A stretch of 64,000 bases of DNA from Rhabditoides inermis (GCA_963966185.1 CAWZYM010000129.1:186001-250000), one strand, 5' to 3'; positions 1 to 13,839 are shown, counted from the first letter of the stretch. The notes: generated from the letters alone by a model not told the origin. Made by a program: numbers and translations.

Positions 1-3000
1 TGGTAAAGAAAAAGACGGTTAGAGCAGTTTATTTTTATGTTTTCTAAAAATGCCCATAGCTAATTGGTCGGGCACTTCTCGAGAAAACACATTGTAGTAT
101 GCAGTTTGACTCGATCTCCCAAACGCGACGGTCGAGAGAAGATGGCCGGGCATATTTGTTGGAACGACTATGGTAAAGAAAAAGACGGTTAGAACAGTTC
201 ATTTTCCTGTTCTCTAAATTTGCCCATAGCTCATTGGTCAGGCACTTCTCGAGAAAACACATTGTAGTATGCAGTTTGACTCGATCTCCCAAACGCGACG
301 GTCGAGAGAAGATGGCCGGGCATATTTGTTGGAACGACTATGGTAAAGAAAAAGACGGTTAGAGCAGTTTAATTTCATGTTCTCCAAAAATGCCCTTAGC
401 TCATTGGTCAGGCACTTCTCGAGAAAACACATTGTAGTATGCAGTTTGACTCGATCTCCCAAACGCGACGGTCAAGAGAAGATGGTCGGGCATATTTGTT
501 AGAACGACTATGGTAAAGAAAAAGACAGTTAGAGCAGTTCATTTTCATGTTCTCCAAAAATGCCCTTAGCTCATTGGTCAGGCACTTCTCGAGAAAACAC
601 ATTGTAGTATGCAGTTTGACTCGATCTCCCAAACGCGACGGTCGAGAGAAGATGGCCGGGCATATTTGTTAGAACGACTATGGTAAAGAAAAAGACAGTT
701 AGAGCAGTTCATTTTCATGTTCTCCAAAAATGCCCTCAGCTCATTGGTCAGGCACTTCCCGAGAAAACACATTGTAGTATGCAGTTTGACTCGATCTCCC
801 AAACGCGACGGTCGAGAGAAGATGGCCGGGCATATTTGTTAGAACGACTATGGTAAAGAAAAAGACAGTTAGAGCAGTTCATTTTCATGTTCTCCAAAAA
901 TGCCCATAGCTCATTGGTCGGGCACTTCTCGAGAAAACACATTGTAGTATGCAGTTTGACTCAACTTCCCAAACGCGACGGTCGAGAGAAGATGGCCGGG
1001 CATATTTGTTGGAACGACTATGGTAAAGAAAAAGACGGTTAGAGCAGTTCATTTTCCTGTTCTCAAAAATAGCCCATAGCTCATTGGTCGGGCACTTCTC
1101 GAGAAAACACATTGTAGTATGCAGTTTGACTCGATCTCCCAAACGCGACGGTCGAGAGAAGATGGCCGGGCATATTTGTTGGAACGACTATGGTAAAGAA
1201 AAAGACGGTTAGAGCAGTTCAATTTCATGTTCTCCAAAAATGCCATAGCTCATTGGTCGGGCACTTCTCGAGAAAACACATTGTAGTATGCAGTTTGACT
1301 CGATCTCCCAAACGCGACGGTCGAGAGAAGATGGCCGGGCATATTTGTTGGAACGACTATGGTAAAGAAAAAGACGGTTAGAGCAGTTCATTTTCATGTT
1401 CTCCAAAAATGCCCTCAGCTCATTGGTCAGGCACTTCCCGAGAAAACACATTGTAGTATGCAGTTTGACTCGATCTCCCAAACGCGACGGTCGAGAGAAG
1501 ATGGCCGGGCATATTTGTTAGAACGACTATGGTAAAGAAAAAGACAGTTAGAGCAGTTCATTTTCATGTTCTCCAAAAATGCCCATAGCTCATTGGTCGG
1601 GCACTTCTCGAGAAAACACATTGTAGTATGCAGTTTGACTCAACTTCCCAAACGCGACGGTCGAGAGAAGATGGCCGGGCATATTTGTTGGAACGACTAT
1701 GGTAAAGAAAAAGACGGTTAGAGCAGTTCATTTTCCTGTTCTCAAAAATAGCCCATAGCTCATTGGTCGGGCACTTCTCGAGAAAACACATTGTAGTATG
1801 CAGTTTGACTCGATCTCCCAAACGCGACGGTCGAGAGAAGATGGCCGGGCATATTTGTTGGAACGACTATGGTAAAGAAAAAGACGGTTAGAGCAGTTCA
1901 ATTTCATGTTCTCCAAAAATGCCATAGCTCATTGGTCGGGCACTTCTCGAGAAAACACATTGTAGTATGCAGTTTGACTCGATCTCCCAAACGCGACGGT
2001 CGAGAGAAGATGGCCGGGCATATTTGTTAGAACGACTATGGTAAAGAAAAAGACAGTTAGAGCAGTTCATTTTCATGTTCTCCAAAAATGCCCTTAGCTC
2101 ATTGGTCGGTCACTTCTCGAGAAAACACATTGTAGTATGCAGTTTGACTCGATCTCCCAAACGCGACGGTCGAGAGAAGATGGCCGGGCATATTTTTTGT
2201 AAAAACGACTATGGCAAAAAAGATGATTATAACAGTTCATTTTCATGTTCTCCAAAAATGCCCATAGCTCATTGGTCGGTCACTTCTCGAGAAAACACAT
2301 TGTAGTATGCAGTATGACTCAACCTCCCAAACGCGACGGTCGAGAGAAGATGGCCGGGCATATTTTTTTGTTAAAACGACTATGGCAAAAAAGACGGTTA
2401 GAGCAGTTTATTTTTATGTTTTCTAAAAATGCCCATAGCTAATTGGTCGGGCACTTCTCGAGAAAACACATTGTAGTATGCAGTTTGACTCGATCTCCCA
2501 AACGCGACGGTCGAGAGAAGATGGCCGGGCATATTTGTTGGAACGACTATGGTAAAGAAAAAGACGGTTAGAACAGTTCATTTTCCTGTTCTCTAAATTT
2601 GCCCATAGCTCATTGGTCAGGCACTTCTCGAGAAAACACATTGTAGTATGCAGTTTGACTCGATCTCCCAAACGCGACGGTCGAGAGAAGATGGCCGGGC
2701 ATATTTGTTGGAACGACTATGGTAAAGAAAAAGACGGTTAGAGCAGTTCAATTTCATGTTCTCCAAAAATGCCCTTAGCTCATTGGTCAGGCACTTCTCG
2801 AGAAAACACATTGTAGTATGCAGTTTGACTCGATCTCCCAAACGCGACGGTCAAGAGAAGATGGCCGGGCATATTTGTTAGAACGACTATGGTAAAGAAA
2901 AAGACAGTTAGAGCAGTTCATTTTCATGTTCTCCAAAAATGCCCTTAGCTCATTGGTCAGGCACTTCTCGAGAAAACACATTGTAGTATGCAGTTTGACT

Positions 3001-3640
3001 CGATCTCCCAAACGCGACGGTCGAGAGAAGATGGCCGGGCATATTTGTTAGAACGACTATGGTAAAGAAAAAGACAGTTAGAGCAGTTCATTATCATGTT
3101 CTCCAAAAATGCCCTCAGCTCATTGGTCAGGCACTTCCCGAGAAAACACATTGTAGTATGCAGTTTGACTCGATCTCCCAAACGCGACGGTCGAGAGAAG
3201 ATGGCCGGGCATATTTGTTAGAACGACTATGGTAAAGAAAAAGACAGTTAGAGCAGTTCATTTTCATGTTCTCCAAAAATGCCCATAGCTCATTGGTCGG
3301 GCACTTCTCGAGAAAACACATTGTAGTATGCAGTTTGACTCAACTTCCCAAACGCGACGGTCGAGAGAAGATGGCCGGGCATATTTGTTGGAACGACTAT
3401 GGTAAAGAAAAAGACGGTTAGAGCAGTTCATGTTCCTGTTCTCAATAATAGCCCATAGCTCATTGGTCGGGCACTTCTCGAGAAAACACATTGTAGTATT
3501 CAGTTTGACTCGATCTCCCAAACGCGACGGTCGAGAGAAGATGGCCGGGCATATTTGTTAGAACGACTATGGTAAAGAAAAAGACAGTTAGAGCAGTTCA
3601 TTTTCATGTTCTCCAAAAATGCCCTTAGCTCATTGGTCGG
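1..3640 (+). repeat. Higher-order block A, copy 1 (26-monomer period)
   Basis: The subtype order here recurs at an offset of exactly 4420 bp (26 x 170). Rare private changes are shared with copy 2, for example the 1-base deletion in AATGCCATAGC near 1240, the GTCAAGAGAAGATGGTCGGG variant at 471 and CTCAATAATAGCCC near 3451. One difference I found is G/T at 916 versus 5336. Identity stops near 3640/8060. Confidence 0.9.
698..2027 (+). repeat. Internal tandem duplication of four monomers (679-bp period)
   Basis: The block at about 698-1348 repeats at 1377-2027. The offset is 679 bp, four monomers less the one base lost in the AATGCCATAGC monomer. The same duplication is present in copy 2 (about 5118-6447) but absent from the third copy at 20534, so the 20534 copy either keeps the older form or has lost it. 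Confidence 0.85.
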
Positions 3641-4420
3641 GCACTTCTCGAGAAAACACATTGTAGTATGCAGTTTGACTCGATCTCCCAAACGCGACGG
3701 TCGAGAGAAGATGGCCGGGCCTTTTTGTTAGAACGACTGTGGTAAAGAAAAAGACGGTTAGAGCAGTTTATTTTTTATGTTTTCTAAAAATGCCCATAGC
3801 TAATTGGTCGGGCACTTCTCGAGAAAACACATTGTAGTATGCAGTTTGACTCGATCTCCCAAACGCGACGGTCGAGAGAAGATGGCCGGGCCTTTTTGTT
3901 AGAACGACTGTGGTAAAGAAAAAGACGGTTAGAGCAGTTTATTTTTATGTTTTCTAAAAATTCTCATAGCTCATTGGTCGGGCACTTCTCGAGAAAACAC
4001 ATTGTAGTATGCAGTTTGACTCGACCTCCCAAACGCGACGGTCGAGAGAAGATGGCCGGGCATCATTGTTAGAACGACTGTGGTAAAGAGTAAGACGGTT
4101 AGAGCAGTTCTTTTTTCTGTTCTTTGAAAATGCCCATAGCTCATTGGTCAGGCACTTCTCGAGAAAACACATTGTAGTATGCAGTTTGACTCGATCTCCC
4201 AAACGCGACGGTCGAGAGAAGATGGCCGGGCATATTTGTTGGAACGACTATGGTAAAGAAAAAGACGGTTAGAACAGTTCATTTTCCTGTTCTCTAAATT
4301 TGCCCATAGCTCATTGGTCAGGCACTTCTCGAGAAAACACATTGTAGTATGCAGTTTGACTCGATCTCCCAAACGCGACGGTCGAGAGAAGATGGCCGGG
4401 CCTTTTTGTTAGAACGACTG

Positions 4421-7400
4421 TGGTAAAGAAAAAGACGGTTAGAGCAGTTTATTTTTATGTTTTCTAAAAATGCCCATAGCTAATTGGTCGGGCACTTCTC
4501 GAGAAAACACATTGTAGTATGCAGTTTGACTCGATCTCCCAAACGCGACGGTCGAGAGAAGATGGCCGGGCATATTTGTTGGAACGACTATGGTAAAGAA
4601 AAAGACGGTTAGAACAGTTCATTTTCCTGTTCTCTAAATTTGCCCATAGCTCATTGGTCAGGCACTTCTCGAGAAAACACATTGTAGTATGCAGTTTGAC
4701 TCGATCTCCCAAACGCGACGGTCGAGAGAAGATGGCCGGGCATATTTGTTGGAACGACTATGGTAAAGAAAAAGACGGTTAGAGCAGTTTAATTTCATGT
4801 TCTCCAAAAATGCCCTTAGCTCATTGGTCAGGCACTTCTCGAGAAAACACATTGTAGTATGCAGTTTGACTCGATCTCCCAAACGCGACGGTCAAGAGAA
4901 GATGGTCGGGCATATTTGTTAGAACGACTATGGTAAAGAAAAAGACAGTTAGAGCAGTTCATTTTCATGTTCTCCAAAAATGCCCTTAGCTCATTGGTCA
5001 GGCACTTCTCGAGAAAACACATTGTAGTATGCAGTTTGACTCGATCTCCCAAACGCGACGGTCGAGAGAAGATGGCCGGGCATATTTGTTAGAACGACTA
5101 TGGTAAAGAAAAAGACAGTTAGAGCAGTTCATTTTCATGTTCTCCAAAAATGCCCTCAGCTCATTGGTCAGGCACTTCCCGAGAAAACACATTGTAGTAT
5201 GCAGTTTGACTCGATCTCCCAAACGCGACGGTCGAGAGAAGATGGCCGGGCATATTTGTTAGAACGACTATGGTAAAGAAAAAGACAGTTAGAGCAGTTC
5301 ATTTTCATGTTCTCCAAAAATGCCCATAGCTCATTTGTCGGGCACTTCTCGAGAAAACACATTGTAGTATGCAGTTTGACTCAACTTCCCAAACGCGACG
5401 GTCGAGAGAAGATGGCCGGGCATATTTGTTGGAACGACTATGGTAAAGAAAAAGACGGTTAGAGCAGTTCATTTTCCTGTTCTCAAAAATAGCCCATAGC
5501 TCATTGGTCGGGCACTTCTCGAGAAAACACATTGTAGTATGCAGTTTGACTCGATCTCCCAAACGCGACGGTCGAGAGAAGATGGCCGGGCATATTTGTT
5601 GGAACGACTATGGTAAAGAAAAAGACGGTTAGAGCAGTTCAATTTCATGTTCTCCAAAAATGCCATAGCTCATTGGTCGGGCACTTCTCGAGAAAACACA
5701 TTGTAGTATGCAGTTTGACTCGATCTCCCAAACGCGACGGTCGAGAGAAGATGGCCGGGCATATTTGTTGGAACGACTATGGTAAAGAAAAAGACGGTTA
5801 GAGCAGTTCATTTTCATGTTCTCCAAAAATGCCCTCAGCTCATTGGTCAGGCACTTCCCGAGAAAACACATTGTAGTATGCAGTTTGACTCGATCTCCCA
5901 AACGCGACGGTCGAGAGAAGATGGCCGGGCATATTTGTTAGAACGACTATGGTAAAGAAAAAGACAGTTAGAGCAGTTCATTTTCATGTTCTCCAAAAAT
6001 GCCCATAGCTCATTGGTCGGGCACTTCTCGAGAAAACACATTGTAGTATGCAGTTTGACTCAACTTCCCAAACGCGACGGTCGAGAGAAGATGGCCGGGC
6101 ATATTTGTTGGAACGACTATGGTAAAGAAAAAGACGGTTAGAGCAGTTCATTTTCCTGTTCTCAAAAATAGCCCATAGCTCATTGGTCGGGCACTTCTCG
6201 AGAAAACACATTGTAGTATGCAGTTTGACTCGATCTCCCAAACGCGACGGTCGAGAGAAGATGGCCGGGCATATTTGTTGGAACGACTATGGTAAAGAAA
6301 AAGACGGTTAGAGCAGTTCAATTTCATGTTCTCCAAAAATGCCATAGCTCATTGGTCGGGCACTTCTCGAGAAAACACATTGTAGTATGCAGTTTGACTC
6401 GATCTCCCAAACGCGACGGTCGAGAGAAGATGGCCGGGCATATTTGTTAGAACGACTATGGTAAAGAAAAAGACAGTTAGAGCAGTTCATTTTCATGTTC
6501 TCCAAAAATGCCCTTAGCTCATTGGTCGGTCACTTCTCGAGAAAACACATTGTAGTATGCAGTTTGACTCGATCTCCCAAACGCGACGGTCGAGAGAAGA
6601 TGGCCGGGCATATTTTTTGTAAAAACGACTATGGCAAAAAAGATGATTATAACAGTTCATTTTCATGTTCTCCAAAAATGCCCATAGCTCATTGGTCGGT
6701 CACTTCTCGAGAAAACACATTGTAGTATGCAGTATGACTCAACCTCCCAAACGCGACGGTCGAGAGAAGATGGCCGGGCATATTTTTTTGTTAAAACGAC
6801 TATGGCAAAAAAGACGGTTAGAGCAGTTTATTTTTATGTTTTCTAAAAATGCCCATAGCTAATTGGTCGGGCACTTCTCGAGAAAACACATTGTAGTATG
6901 CAGTTTGACTCGATCTCCCAAACGCGACGGTCGAGAGAAGATGGCCGGGCATATTTGTTGGAACGACTATGGTAAAGAAAAAGACGGTTAGAACAGTTCA
7001 TTTTCCTGTTCTCTAAATTTGCCCATAGCTCATTGGTCAGGCACTTCTCGAGAAAACACATTGTAGTATGCAGTTTGACTCGATCTCCCAAACGCGACGG
7101 TCGAGAGAAGATGGCCGGGCATATTTGTTGGAACGACTATGGTAAAGAAAAAGACGGTTAGAGCAGTTCAATTTCATGTTCTCCAAAAATGCCCTTAGCT
7201 CATTGGTCAGGCACTTCTCGAGAAAACACATTGTAGTATGCAGTTTGACTCGATCTCCCAAACGCGACGGTCAAGAGAAGATGGCCGGGCATATTTGTTA
7301 GAACGACTATGGTAAAGAAAAAGACAGTTAGAGCAGTTCATTTTCATGTTCTCCAAAAATGCCCTTAGCTCATTGGTCAGGCACTTCTCGAGAAAACACA

Positions 7401-8060
7401 TTGTAGTATGCAGTTTGACTCGATCTCCCAAACGCGACGGTCGAGAGAAGATGGCCGGGCATATTTGTTAGAACGACTATGGTAAAGAAAAAGACAGTTA
7501 GAGCAGTTCATTATCATGTTCTCCAAAAATGCCCTCAGCTCATTGGTCAGGCACTTCCCGAGAAAACACATTGTAGTATGCAGTTTGACTCGATCTCCCA
7601 AACGCGACGGTCGAGAGAAGATGGCCGGGCATATTTGTTAGAACGACTATGGTAAAGAAAAAGACAGTTAGAGCAGTTCATTTTCATGTTCTCCAAAAAT
7701 GCCCATAGCTCATTGGTCGGGCACTTCTCGAGAAAACACATTGTAGTATGCAGTTTGACTCAACTTCCCAAACGCGACGGTCGAGAGAAGATGGCCGGGC
7801 ATATTTGTTGGAACGACTATGGTAAAGAAAAAGACGGTTAGAGCAGTTCATGTTCCTGTTCTCAATAATAGCCCATAGCTCATTGGTCGGGCACTTCTCG
7901 AGAAAACACATTGTAGTATTCAGTTTGACTCGATCTCCCAAACGCGACGGTCGAGAGAAGATGGCCGGGCATATTTGTTAGAACGACTATGGTAAAGAAA
8001 AAGACAGTTAGAGCAGTTCATTTTCATGTTCTCCAAAAATGCCCTTAGCTCATTGGTCGG
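4421..8060 (+). repeat. Higher-order block A, copy 2
   Basis: Near-identical to 1-3640 with the same order of about 21 subtypes. The two copies differ at single bases (T at 5336 where copy 1 has G), which points to a very recent duplication, or to an assembly duplication if reads did not span it. Confidence 0.9.
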
Positions 8061-10646
8061 TCACTTCTCGAGAAAACACATTGTAGTATGCAGTTTGACT
8101 CGATCTCCCAAACGCGACGGTCGAGAGAAGATGGCCGGGCATATTTGTTAGAACGACTATGGTAAAGAAAAAGACAGTTAGAGCAGTTCATTTTCATGTT
8201 CTCCAAAAATGCCCTTAGCTCATTGGTCGGTCACTTCTCGAGAAAACACATTGTAGTATGCAGTTTGACTCGATCTCCCAAACGCGACGGTCGAGAGAAG
8301 ATGGCCGGGCATATTTGTTAGAACGACTATGGTAAAGAAAAAGACAGTTAGAGCAGTTCATTTTCTTGTTCTCCAAAAATGTCCTTAGCTCATTGGTCGG
8401 TCACTTCTCGAGAAAACACATTGTAGTATGCAGTTTGACTCGATCTCCCAAACGCGACGGTCGAGAGAAGATGGCCGGGCATATTTTTTGTAAAAACGAC
8501 TATGGCAAAAAAGATGATTATAACAGTTCATTTTCATGTTCTCCAAAAATGCCCATAGCTCATTGGTCGGTCACTTTTTCGAGAAAACACATTGTAGTAT
8601 GCAGTTTGACTCGATCTCCCAAACGCGACGGTCGAGAGAAGATGGCCGGGCATATTTGTTAGAACGACTATGGTAAAGAAAAAGACAGTTAGAGCAGTTC
8701 ATTTTCATGTTCTCCAAAAATGCCCTTAGCTCATTGGTCGGGCACTTCTCGAGAAAACACATTGTAGTATGCAGTTTGACTCGATCTCCCAAACGCGACG
8801 GTCGAGAGAAGATGGCCGGGCCTTTTTGTTAGAACGACTGTGGTAAAGAAAAAGACGGTTAGAGCAGTTTATTTTTATGTTTTCTAAAAATGCCCATAGC
8901 TAATTGGTCGGGCACTTCTCGAGAAAACACATTGTAGTATGCAGTTTGACTCGATCTCCCAAACGCGACGGTCGAGAGAAGATGGCCGGGCATTTTGGTT
9001 AGAACGACTGTGGTAAAGAAAAAGACGGTTAGAGCAGTTTATTTTTATGTTTTCTAAAAATTCTCATAGCTCATTGGTCGGGCACTTCTCGAGAAAACAC
9101 ATTGTAGTATGCAGTTTGACTCGACCTCCCAAACGCGACGGTCGAGAGAAGATGGCCGGGCATAATTGTTAGAACGACTGTGGTAAAGAGTAAGACGGTT
9201 AGAGCAGTTCATTTTTCTGTTCTTTGAAAATGCCCATAGCTCATTGGTCAGGCACTTCTCGAGAAAACACATTGTAGTATGCAGTTTGACTCGATCTCCC
9301 AAACGCGACGGTCGAGAGAAGATGGCCGGGCATATTTGTTGGAACGACTATGGTAAAGAAAAAGACGGTTAGAACAGTTCAATTTCATGTTCTCCAAAAA
9401 TGCCCTTAGCTCATTGGTCAGGCACTTCTCGAGAAAAAAACACATTGTAGTATGCAGTTTGACTCGTTCTCCCAAACGCGACGGTCGAGAGAAGATGGCC
9501 GGGCATATTTGTTAGAACGACTATGGTAAAGAAAAAGACAGTTAGAGCAGTTCATTTTCATGTTCTCCAAAAATTCCCTTAGCTCATTGGTCAGGCACTT
9601 CTCGAGAAAACACATCGTAGTATGCAGTTTGACTCGATCTCCCAAACGCGACGGTCGAGAGAAGATGGCCGGGCATATTTGTTAGAACGACTATGGTAAA
9701 GAAAAAGACAGTTAGAGCAGTTCATTTTCATGTTCTCCAAAAATGCCCTTAGCTCATTGGTCAGGCACTTCTCGAGAAAACCCATTGTAGTATGCAGTTT
9801 GACTCGATCTCCCAAACGCGACGGTCGAGAGAAGATGGCCGGGCATATTTGTTAGAACGACTATGGTAAAGAGAAAGACAGTTAGAGCAGTTCATTTTCA
9901 TGTTCTCCAAAAATGCCCTTAGCTCATTGGTCGGGCACTTCTCGAGAAAACACATTGTAGTATGCAGTTTGACTCGATCTCCCAAACGCGACGGTCGAGA
10001 GAAGATGGCCGGGCCTTTTTGTTAGAACGACTGTGGTAAAGAAAAAGACGGTTAGAGCAGTTTATTTTTATGTTTTCTAAAAATGCCCATAGCTAATTGG
10101 TCGGGCACTTCTCGAGAAAACACATTGTAGTATGCAGTTTGACTCGATCTCCCAAACGCGACGGTCGAGAGAAGATGGCCGGGCCTTTTTGTTAGAACGA
10201 CTGTGGTAAAGAAAAAGACGGTTAGAGCAGTTTATTTTTATGTTTTCTAAAAATTCTCATAGCTCATTGGTCGGGCACTTCTCGAGAAAACACATTGTAG
10301 TATGCAGTTTGACTCGACCTCCCAAACGCGACGGTCGAGAGAAGATGGCCGGGCATAATTGTTAGAACGACTGTGGTAAAGAGTAAGACGGTTAGAGCAG
10401 TTCATTTTTCTGTTCTTTGAAAATGCCCATAGCTCATTGGTCAGGCACTTCTCGAGAAAACACATTGTAGTATGCAGTTTGACTCGATCTCCCAAACGCG
10501 ACGGTCGAGAGAAGATGGCCGGGCATATTTGTTGGAACGACTATGGTAAAGAAAAAGACGGTTAGAACAGTTCATTTTCCTGTTCTCTAAATTTGCCCAT
10601 AGCTCATTGGTCGGGCACTTCTCGAGAAAAAAAACACATTGTAGTA

Positions 10647-10913
10647 TAATATTATTCTGGGAGATAGTTTGCCAGATTACGGTAGAAAATCGATCTACCC
10701 TCTAGTCGCATTCGATCTACCTTCTAGTCGTGAGGAGACCCAAGCGCGCGCTTTCAAACGATAATATCGATCAAAGAAGCCGGCATGCGAATCAAAGAGG
10801 CCGCGCGACACTCGACCATTTGCTCGCGCTGTCTGACCTCTCTCGCTCGCAACTGAGTTTCGCCAACTGACCCCGGCTGGCAATAACAGAAACTATCCTC
10901 CAGGCGAAGACTA
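10647..10913. mobile_element. Short insert in satellite, internally deleted copy of the 13483-17557 insert
   Basis: The satellite reads GTAGTA, is broken by 267 bp, and resumes TATGCAGTTTGAC. Bases 10647-10907 match 13483-13743 over the whole stretch compared. The sequence then jumps to the right end of the long insert (GACTATATGCAG), so about 3.8 kb is missing. It includes GC-rich stretches such as AAGCGCGCGCTTTC. No coding capacity is recognised. The flanking satellite to its left (the ACACATT stretch with a lengthened A tract) is also the same as at 13483, so insert and satellite were copied as one block. Confidence 0.85.
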
Positions 10914-13482
10914 TATGCAGTTTGACTCGATCTCCCAAACGCGACGGTCGAGAGAAGATGGCCGGGCATATTTGTTAGAACGACTATGGTAAAGAAAAAT
11001 ACAGTTAGAGCAGTTCATTTTCATGTTCTCCAAAAATGCCCTTAGCTCATTGGTCAGGCACTTCTCGAGAAAACACATTGTAGTATGCAGTTTGACTCGA
11101 TCTCCCAAACGCGACGGTCGAGAGAAGATGGCCGGGCATGTTTGTTAGAACGACTATGGTAAAGAAAAAGACAGTTAGAGCAGTTCATTTTCATGTTCTC
11201 CAAAAATTCCCTTAGCTCATTGGTCAGGCACTTCTCGAGAAAACACATCGTAGTATGCAGTTTGACTCGATCTCCCAAACGCGACGGTCGAGAGAAGATG
11301 GCCGGGCATATTTGTTAGAACGACTATGGTAAAGAAAAAGACAGTTAGAGCAGTTCATTTTCATGTTCTCCAAAAATGCCCATAGCTCATTGGTCGGGCA
11401 CTTCTCGAGAAAACACATTGTAGTATGCAGTTTGACTCAACTTCCCAAACTCGACGGTCGAGAGAAGATGGCCTGGCATATTTGTTGGAACGACTATGGT
11501 AAAGAAAAAGACGGTTAGAGCAGTTTATTTTTATGTTTTCTAAAAATTCTCATAGTTCATTGGTCGGGCACTTCTCGAGAAAACACATTGTAGTATGCAG
11601 TTTGACTCGACCTCCCAAACGCGACGGTCGAGAGAAGATGGCCGGGCCTTTTTGTTAGAACGACTGTGGTAAAGAAAAAGACGGTTAGAGCAGTTCATTT
11701 TTATGTTTTCTAAACATTCTGATAGCTCATTGGTCGGGCACTTCTCGAGAAAACACATTGTAGTATGCAGTTTGACTCGATCTCCCAAACGCGACGGTCG
11801 AGAGAAGATGGCCGGGCCTTTTTGTTAGAACGACTGTGGTAAAGAAAAAGACGGTTAGCGTTAGAGCAGTTCATTTTTATGTTTTCTAAAAATTCTCATA
11901 GCTCATTGGTCGGGCACTTCTCGAGAAAACACATTGTAGTATGCAGTTTGACTCGATCTCCCAAACGCGACGGTCGAGAGAAGATGGCCGGGCATATTTG
12001 TTGGAACGACTATGGTAAAGAAAAAGACGGTTAGAAAAGTTTATTTTTATGTTTTCTAAAAATGCCCATAGCTCATTGGTCGGTCACTTCTCGAGAAAAC
12101 ACATTGTAGTATGCAGTTTGACTCGATCTCCCAAACGCGACGGTCGAGAGAAGATGGCCGGGCATATTTGTTAGAACGACTATGGTAAAGAAAAAGACAG
12201 TTAGAGCAGTTCATTTTCATGTTCTCCAAAAATGCCCTTAGCTCATTGGTCGGGCACTTCTCGAGAAAACACATTGTAGTATGCAGTTTGACTCGACCTC
12301 CCAAACGCGACGGTCGAGAGAAGATGGCCGGGCATATTTTTTGTAAAAACGACTATGGCAAAAAAGATGATTATAACAGTTCATTTTCATGTTCTCCAAA
12401 AATGCCCATAGCTCATTGGTCGGTCACTTCTCGAGAAAACACATTGTAGTATGCAGTATGACTCAACCTCCCAAACGCGACGGTCGAGAGAAGATGGCCG
12501 GGCATATTTTTTGTTAAAACGACTATGGCAAAAAGGACGGTTAGAGCAGTTTATTTTCCTGTTCTCTAAATTTGCCCATAGCTCATTGGTCGGGCACTTC
12601 TCGAGAAAAAAAAAACACATTGTAGTATGCAGTTTGACTCGATCTCCCAAACGCGACGGTCGAGAGAAGATGGCCGGGCATATTTGTTAGAACGACTATG
12701 GTAAAGAAAAATACAGTTAGAGCAGTTCATTTTCATGTTCTCCAAAAATGCCCTTAGCTCATTGGTCAGGCACTTCTCGAGAAAACACATTGTAGTATGC
12801 AGTTTGACTCGATCTCCCAAACGCGACGGTCGAGAGAAGATGGCCGGGCATGTTTGTTAGAACGACTATGGTGAAGAAAAAGACGGTTAGAGCAGTTTAT
12901 TTTTTATGTTTTCTAAAAATGCCCATAGCTAATTGGTCGGGCACTTCTCGAGAAAACACATTGTAGTATGCAGTTTGACTCGATCTCCCAAACGCGACGG
13001 TCGAGAGAAGATGGCCGGGCCTTTTTGTTAGAACGACTGTGGTAAAGAAAAAGACGGTTAGAGCAGTTTATTTTTATGTTTTCTAAAAATTCTCATAGCT
13101 CATTGGTCGGGCACTTCTCGAGAAAACACATTGTAGTATGCAGTTTGACTCGACCTCCCAAACGCGACGGTCGAGAGAAGATGGCCGGGCATAATTGTTA
13201 GAACGACTGTGGTAAAGAGTAAGACGGTTAGAGCAGTTCATTTTTCTGTTCTTTGAAAATGCCCATAGCTCATTGGTCAGGCACTTCTCGAGAAAACACA
13301 TTGTAGTATGCAGTTTGACTCGATCTCCCAAACGCGACGGTCGAGAGAAGATGGCCGGGCATATTTGTTGGAACGACTATGGTAAAGAAAAAGACGGTTA
13401 GAACAGTTCATTTTCCTGTTCTCTAAATTTGCCCATAGCTCATTGGTCGGGCACTTCTCGAGAAAAAAAACACATTGTAGTA
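10914..13482 (+). repeat. 170-bp satellite array, segment 2
   Basis: About 15 monomers between the short and the long insert. It contains a monomer with the 6-base insertion GCGTTA (near 11857) and a monomer with a long A tract after the TTCTCGAGAA dyad (near 12605). The block 11150-13450 recurs at 17964-20264, offset 6814 bp. Confidence 0.95.
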
Positions 13483-13839
13483 TAATATTATTCTGGGAGA
13501 TAGTTTGCCAGATTACGGTAGAAAATCGATCTACCCTCTAGTCGCATTCGATCTACCTTCTAGTCGTGAGGAGACCCAAGCGCGCGCTTTCAAACGATAA
13601 TATCGATCAAAGAAGCCGGCATGCGAATCAAAGAGGCCGCGCGACACTCGACCATTTGCTCGCGCTGTCTGACCTCTCTCGCTCGCAACTGAGTTTCGCC
13701 AACTGACCCCGGCTGGCAATAACAGAAACTATCCTCCAGGCGACTAGCGCTCCGGCGCGCTGTCGCGCGCCTCCGCACTAGGCATACAAGATACAAAAAT
13801 ATACAAAATAGAAAAATAGTTGCTTTTTGCGTAGAAACA

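Larger units (their letters stand above)
1..10646 (+). repeat. 170-bp satellite array, segment 1
   Basis: About 63 head-to-tail monomers of 170 bp; bases 1-170 form one unit and the next starts at 171. Constant parts of each monomer are the A-rich stretch TGGTAAAGAAAAAGAC (1-16), an ATTGG (inverted CCAAT) at 63-67, the perfect 10-bp dyad TTCTCGAGAA at 76-85, a GACTCGATCTCCCAAACGCG block (109-128) and TTTGTTGGAACGAC near the end (155-168). Variable positions define subtypes: GGAACGACTA or AGAACGACTA/G at the boundary, TTTTCATGTTCTCC, TTTTTATGTTTTCT or TTTTCCTGTTCTCT in the middle, and AAAAACGACTATGGCAAAAA types with indels. The array runs off the left edge of the window. Confidence 0.97.

Noticed and set aside
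76..85. Heat-shock element in the TTCTCGAGAA dyad
   Set aside because: Heat-shock elements need TTC and GAA two bases apart; here the spacing is four.
1..10646. CRISPR-like regular repeats
   Set aside because: Repeat follows repeat with no unique spacers, the unit is 170 bp, and the context is eukaryotic.
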